A stretch of DNA of 64,000 nucleotides, taken from positions 124,001-188,000 of the forward strand of contig NZ_FNEX01000003.1 in the NCBI RefSeq assembly GCF_900100435.1. The letters are read 5' to 3'. Below, one piece after another: positions 61,697 through 64,000 of this stretch (positions are counted from its first letter, which is position 1; each line of letters starts with the position of its first letter). The position numbers and the translations under genes are program-made. The stretch comes from Pedobacter sp. ok626 (GTDB lineage: Bacteria; Bacteroidota; Bacteroidia; Sphingobacteriales; Sphingobacteriaceae). The notes below the pieces were generated by a model. The model made no database searches. It was not told where the DNA came from and was given only the letters and a program-made list of their open reading frames with translations.

Positions 61697-63068
61697 AAAT
61701 TATTTTGGAATAACAGATACTGGAAAAATACGTAGCAATAATGAAGATACCTTTATTGCTAAAAAGATAGCAGGAACAGATTTTGTGCTTGCCTGCGTAA
61801 TAGACGGGGTTGGTGGGTATACAGGCGGTGAAGTTGCTGCAGCCATTGCAAGAGATACGATATTAAAGCTGATTGACAACCCTACTGGCGACTTATCGTT
61901 ATTAATGCGGACTGCAATTACCGAAGCGAATGACCAGATCATTGCATCAAAGCAGCAGAACAAGGAGCATGAAGATATGGCCTGCGTACTTACAATGGCA
62001 CTAGCAGACCTTAAAAACAACCAATTCCACTATGCGCATGTTGGTGATACGCGCTTGTATTTGCTTCGCGACAGCTCTTTAATCAAAATATCTAAAGATC
62101 AATCGTTTGTAGGTTTTATGGAAGATTCGGGCCGCTTAACCGAAGAACAGGCCATGCAACATCCAAAACGCAATGAAATCAATAAAGCTTTAGGCTTTCC
62201 TGGAAACATTAACCTGCAGGAAGATTACATAGAAACAGGGAACTCTCCATTTTTACCCGGTGACCTGATCCTGCTTTGTAGCGATGGCTTATCGGATATG
62301 GTGAATAAACAAAGCATCACCGAGCTGCTCTTAAAAGAAACTGAGCTAGAAGTAAAAGGCGTCGAGCTGATTGATGCGGCCAACAATAACGGTGGTAAGG
62401 ACAATATTACGGTCGTGCTGGTTAAAAATGATAAAGCATCATTTGTGCATGAAGTCACCAAACCTGTAGCGCTTCCTAAAAAAAAGAAAGTAATACCAAC
62501 CGTTCCAGAGACAATAATTCGGGAAGAACAAATCACAGCGCAGGAAAGTAAAGTTGCAAAGCTTAAGCAAGCAGGCTCAAAGAAAATGAGTGGCAAGACC
62601 GTTCTACTTATTTTTATCGCTTTTGTGGCGCTGGCAGCCATAGCTTATCTTTTCTTCAAGCAATCATCTGGAGATATGGGCAACCAACCTTCTCCAACTG
62701 TAGATTCTACAGCTTATGCAAAAAATGCACAAGCCATAAAATTGCAGGATACCTTAAACAAATTGACAGGAAATATTTTGATCCTGGATACTTCTGTTTT
62801 TAAATCGCCCATACTGATTACCGAACCGATCAAAATAAACAGGGATAGCTTGTATTTGAAAGCGACTGGCAACATCACTATAAAAAGTGACTCTGGATAT
62901 AATGGACAGCCTTTTTTAATTGCGCCCGGCAATAAAAGCACTTTACTGGAGAACTTTACTTTAGAGAATTTTGATGATGTGAGCGAGCTGCAACGAAAAG
63001 GCATATTGCTAAAAAATGTACAATTCATCAGGACAGAGGCTCCGGTGGCATTAAAACCAATTAAATAG
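61689..63068 (+). CDS. PP2C-type Ser/Thr phosphatase with membrane anchor
   Basis: 459 residues from the Met at 61689 (MDRNYFGITDTGKIRSNNED); this start is preferred over one at 61659, which would lie inside the small upstream gene. PPM catalytic motifs: GxxRxxNEDTF near residue 10, DGVGGYTGGE (about 36-45), AHVGDTRLYLL (about 110-120), LLCSDGLSDMV (about 190-200) and GGKDNITVV (about 230-240). A transmembrane helix at about 305-325 (VLLIFIAFVALAAIAYLFF) is followed by an extracytoplasmic strand-rich tail. The phosphatase domain is cytosolic. It should reverse Ser/Thr phosphorylation in this cluster. Confidence 0.88.
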   Translation: MDRNYFGITDTGKIRSNNEDTFIAKKIAGTDFVLACVIDGVGGYTGGEVAAAIARDTILKLIDNPTGDLSLLMRTAITEANDQIIASKQQNKEHEDMACVLTMALADLKNNQFHYAHVGDTRLYLLRDSSLIKISKDQSFVGFMEDSGRLTEEQAMQHPKRNEINKALGFPGNINLQEDYIETGNSPFLPGDLILLCSDGLSDMVNKQSITELLLKETELEVKGVELIDAANNNGGKDNITVVLVKNDKASFVHEVTKPVALPKKKKVIPTVPETIIREEQITAQESKVAKLKQAGSKKMSGKTVLLIFIAFVALAAIAYLFFKQSSGDMGNQPSPTVDSTAYAKNAQAIKLQDTLNKLTGNILILDTSVFKSPILITEPIKINRDSLYLKATGNITIKSDSGYNGQPFLIAPGNKSTLLENFTLENFDDVSELQRKGILLKNVQFIRTEAPVALKPIK

Positions 63069-63072
63069 CTAT

Positions 63073-64000
63073 ATGAACAAACAATCAATTACCATCCCCA
63101 ATAGAAAGGTTGAGCGTATTTTCTTACTGCTCATTACCCTGGTATTGGGTGCTTTGTTTGTTACGCTATACTTTGCTCAGCAGCAAAACTTCGAGGATGT
63201 ACATAAGCGACTGGCTGATGGTACAATGGTCAACATTAATGACGCTGAGCCCGGAAAACAAATTAAAAACCTGCTGAATAAGGGTTATTATTTTGAAGAT
63301 AAAAGGGATATCGACCTGATTCAAGATGTGGTTACTGACGGTATTCCCTTGTATAAGGGCGAAATTGACAACATTGGCGAGCTAAATAAACGTAAGTTTT
63401 TTGTCCCTGCCGACATTGCCTTTGCCGAAGGTGGAAAGAACTTTAAAGAACGGGTGATTGCTTCGCGCCTATTGTTGGGTTTTACCGGAACAGATTCTTT
63501 AAAATATAAAGAGGAACAAAAGCGACCGCAACAACTACCTGCCCAAAAGGATTTTGCTAAAGGTAGCTACGGGATCAGCGGAAAGATTATTGATACTGCA
63601 GGAAAGGCCGTATCTGGCGTATTGGTAAGGTTGCAAATGATCTTACCACAAGACACCGCATATACCGAAGTAGAAGTGGTTAATGATTTTATTGCCTATC
63701 TACGAACTGATGTAAATGGCACTTTTAACTTCCAACATCTACCTGATAATAAAGCCTATGGCGTACTTCCCTTAAAGCCAGGCTTTCAGTTCGGAAGATC
63801 TCAAGGATTAGAAGAATTGGACAAAGATGCGACCTTAAACTTCCGACAATCGCCGCATAGCATCAAGCTATTTTCGACCAGAGACTTTAAAATTCTTAAG
63901 AAAGAAAAATCGCTGATTGTACGGACACCAGAGGTTTATAACCAATGGTATTGGATCATTGCTGTTTCTTTTTTTGCAGGCTTCTTTTTCCTGCATTTCT
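63073..64000 (+). CDS. Large membrane protein, FtsW/RodA-like of Bacteroidota type (partial)
   Basis: An ATG at 63073, four bases after the PP2C stop, opens a frame that stays open to the window end (309 codons). One transmembrane helix (IFLLLITLVLGALFVTLYFA) lies at about 15-34. A long extracytoplasmic region follows, containing a carboxypeptidase-regulatory-like beta domain at about 170-240 (SGKIIDTAGKAVSGVLVRL; RTDVNGTFNFQHLPDN). A second helix begins near 297 (WYWIIAVSFFAGFFFLHF). Such N-terminal extensions precede FtsW/RodA cell-wall polymerases in some Bacteroidota, where they are grouped with PP2C genes. The diagnostic part lies outside the window, so the family call is tentative. Confidence 0.5.
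   Translation, partial: MNKQSITIPNRKVERIFLLLITLVLGALFVTLYFAQQQNFEDVHKRLADGTMVNINDAEPGKQIKNLLNKGYYFEDKRDIDLIQDVVTDGIPLYKGEIDNIGELNKRKFFVPADIAFAEGGKNFKERVIASRLLLGFTGTDSLKYKEEQKRPQQLPAQKDFAKGSYGISGKIIDTAGKAVSGVLVRLQMILPQDTAYTEVEVVNDFIAYLRTDVNGTFNFQHLPDNKAYGVLPLKPGFQFGRSQGLEELDKDATLNFRQSPHSIKLFSTRDFKILKKEKSLIVRTPEVYNQWYWIIAVSFFAGFFFLHF

Overview
The window looks like chromosomal DNA of a Sphingobacteriaceae bacterium (Bacteroidota), probably Pedobacter or a close relative. The evidence is two SusC/SusD outer-membrane systems run by ECF sigma/FecR pairs, many TlpA-type proteins with an N-terminal DUF4369-like part, AT-rich intergenic DNA with TAnnTTTG promoter -7 boxes, and a Bacteroidota-type biosynthetic arginine decarboxylase. 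No rRNA, canonical tRNA, IS element, prophage or CRISPR array was recognised.

Layout. 1-3900: small accessory genes (orphan HigA-like regulator, DHFR-like reductase, DUF1801, DUF2652, DUF4112). 3949-10265: an RNA-repair locus, the most interesting part. A WYL regulator (+) diverges from a minus-strand operon slipin > nucleotidyltransferase > RlaP-type nucleotidyltransferase > RtcB RNA ligase. The 932-bp gap between them encodes no convincing protein. On the minus strand it carries two consecutive tRNA-like modules in circularly permuted order (T arm, capped acceptor hairpin, D arm), preceded by GAAA-capped hairpins and followed by a repeat-containing hairpin. Two copies of a 19-bp palindrome (TACGCA-N6/7-TTGCGYA) lie near the two divergent promoters.

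10353-20909 and 24095-33588: two paralogous minus-strand uptake loci in the order ECF sigma > FecR > SusC > SusD > TlpA-like > TlpA-like; the first ends in an M16-like protein without the zinc motif. Between them sit a plus-strand thioredoxin-like protein and a hybrid histidine kinase. 33753-39616: a stress/ion cluster (P-type Ca2+-like ATPase, AI-2E family permease, DUF2231-like membrane protein, universal stress protein, HdeD-like protein) whose promoter regions share TGAY-N4-RTCA sites typical of CRP/FNR proteins. 39822-45262: AraC regulator + SDR, GAF histidine kinase, AraC regulator diverging from DoxX + polysaccharide deacetylase. 45325-50658: mostly unrecognised secreted or membrane proteins. 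50902-53310: GNAT-like protein and a membrane-anchored AraC regulator. 53411-60316: housekeeping genes (mnmE, AI-2E permease, argS) and an arginine hub in which arginase + argS diverge from arginine decarboxylase. 60644-64000: a possible FHA-like protein, a 32-residue membrane peptide, a PP2C phosphatase and the start of a large membrane protein resembling the FtsW/RodA-type proteins of Bacteroidota; this cluster runs off the window.

Reading of the centre: RtcB and RlaP are RNA-repair enzymes, and tRNA-mimicking RNAs (YrlA-type Y RNAs) are known partners of RNA-repair operons in other bacteria, where they bind a Ro60/TROVE protein. Here no TROVE gene is present in the window, and the RNA appears to hold two tandem tRNA mimics. 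The conserved palindromes suggest that one WYL regulator controls both its own gene and the RNA/repair operon.
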